The position numbers and the translations under genes are program-made. A DNA stretch of 14,306 nt from positions 1 to 14,306 of the forward strand of contig CANROI010000017.1 of assembly GCA_947632165.1 (NCBI GenBank). Direction: 5' to 3'. Of the stretch, positions 14,131 through 14,306 are shown in pieces (position 1 is the stretch's first letter; every line of letters starts with the position of its first letter). The DNA is from an uncultured Clostridia bacterium (GTDB lineage Bacteria; Bacillota; Clostridia; Christensenellales; Borkfalkiaceae). Under the pieces are notes generated by a model. The model did no database searches and was not told where the DNA came from. It saw nothing but the letters and a program-made list of their open reading frames with translations.

Positions 14131-14306
14131 ATGAAAAAACTCTTTACGATCATGACTGCGGCGCTGTTCGCCCTGCTTCCTCTCTCCGCATGCGGGGAGA
14201 CGGACGGCGGGCTCACCGTGCTCAAAATCAACGAAGTTACCCATTCCGTGTTCTATGCGCCCATGTACCTCGCCGACGCGCTCGGCTATTTCGAGGAAGA
14301 GGGCAT
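14131..14306 (+). CDS. ABC transporter substrate-binding lipoprotein, NMT1/THI5-like (partial)
   Basis: The first 58 residues of an exported solute-binding lipoprotein, cut by the window end. A signal peptide (MKKLFTIMTAALFALLPLSAC) ends in the lipobox LSAC with C21 as the lipidated cysteine. The mature start, TVLKINEVTHSVFYAPMYLA followed by DALGYFEEEG, is typical of the NMT1/THI5/SsuA-like family that delivers thiamine precursors, aliphatic sulfonates, nitrate or related ligands to an ABC importer. GGAG (14121-14124) lies 6 nt before the ATG. The permease and ATPase genes would be expected just downstream. No TPP riboswitch fits in the short leader, so a thiamine-pathway role is not supported by regulation; the ligand remains open. 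Confidence 0.88.
   Translation, partial: MKKLFTIMTAALFALLPLSACGETDGGLTVLKINEVTHSVFYAPMYLADALGYFEEEG

Noticed and set aside
1..14306. CRISPR array, tRNA, rRNA, integrase or toxin-antitoxin genes
   Set aside because: No regularly spaced direct repeats, tRNA-like cloverleaf, rRNA segments or related protein motifs were seen.

Overview
The window looks like chromosomal DNA from an uncultured Clostridia-type member of the Bacillota, probably an anaerobic gut fermenter. The support is: near-consensus sigma-A promoters (six with exactly 17-bp spacers), GGAG-type ribosome binding sites, GC-rich coding DNA between AT-rich promoters, a PepV-type dipeptidase, a bifunctional AdhE, a prolyl-tRNA synthetase of the archaeal/eukaryote-like class and a membrane-anchored GH3 glycosidase. 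The taxonomic placement is inference; no rRNA or species marker is present.

Layout. Positions 1-491 (minus) are the start of proS, cut by the window edge. Divergent from it is an M20/PepV-like dipeptidase (842-2113, plus) ending in a strong terminator. It converges on adhE (2417-5035, minus), which has its own terminator and promoter. Divergent from adhE is a two-gene unit: a circularly permuted GH3 beta-glycosidase with hydrophobic segments at both ends (5327-8341) and a previously easy-to-miss 56-aa single-TM protein (8355-8525), followed by a 13-bp terminator hairpin and a second, bidirectional hairpin. Converging from the other side is a 789-aa lipoprotein (8671-11040, minus) with two bacterial Ig-like domains, a CBM6/35-like domain and three related C-terminal modules. 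A 350-bp gap then carries its promoter, a small inverted-repeat element with the look of a MITE, and the terminator of valS. valS (11391-14015, minus) is complete. It is divergent from, and shares -35 DNA with, the start of an ABC-transporter substrate-binding lipoprotein (14131 to the window end).

How the genes work together. Most genes are single-gene transcription units with their own promoter and terminator: two housekeeping aminoacyl-tRNA synthetases, peptide turnover and fermentative NADH disposal. The accessory core is 5.3-11.0 kb, where a surface glycosidase, a small membrane partner and a putative carbohydrate-binding lipoprotein sit together, suggesting (not proving) a cell-surface glycan-use locus. 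No defence system, prophage, CRISPR array, tRNA or rRNA was seen. The best candidates for something undescribed are the small membrane protein coupled to the permuted GH3 enzyme, the three-module C-terminus of the lipoprotein, and several operator-like inverted repeats at promoters.
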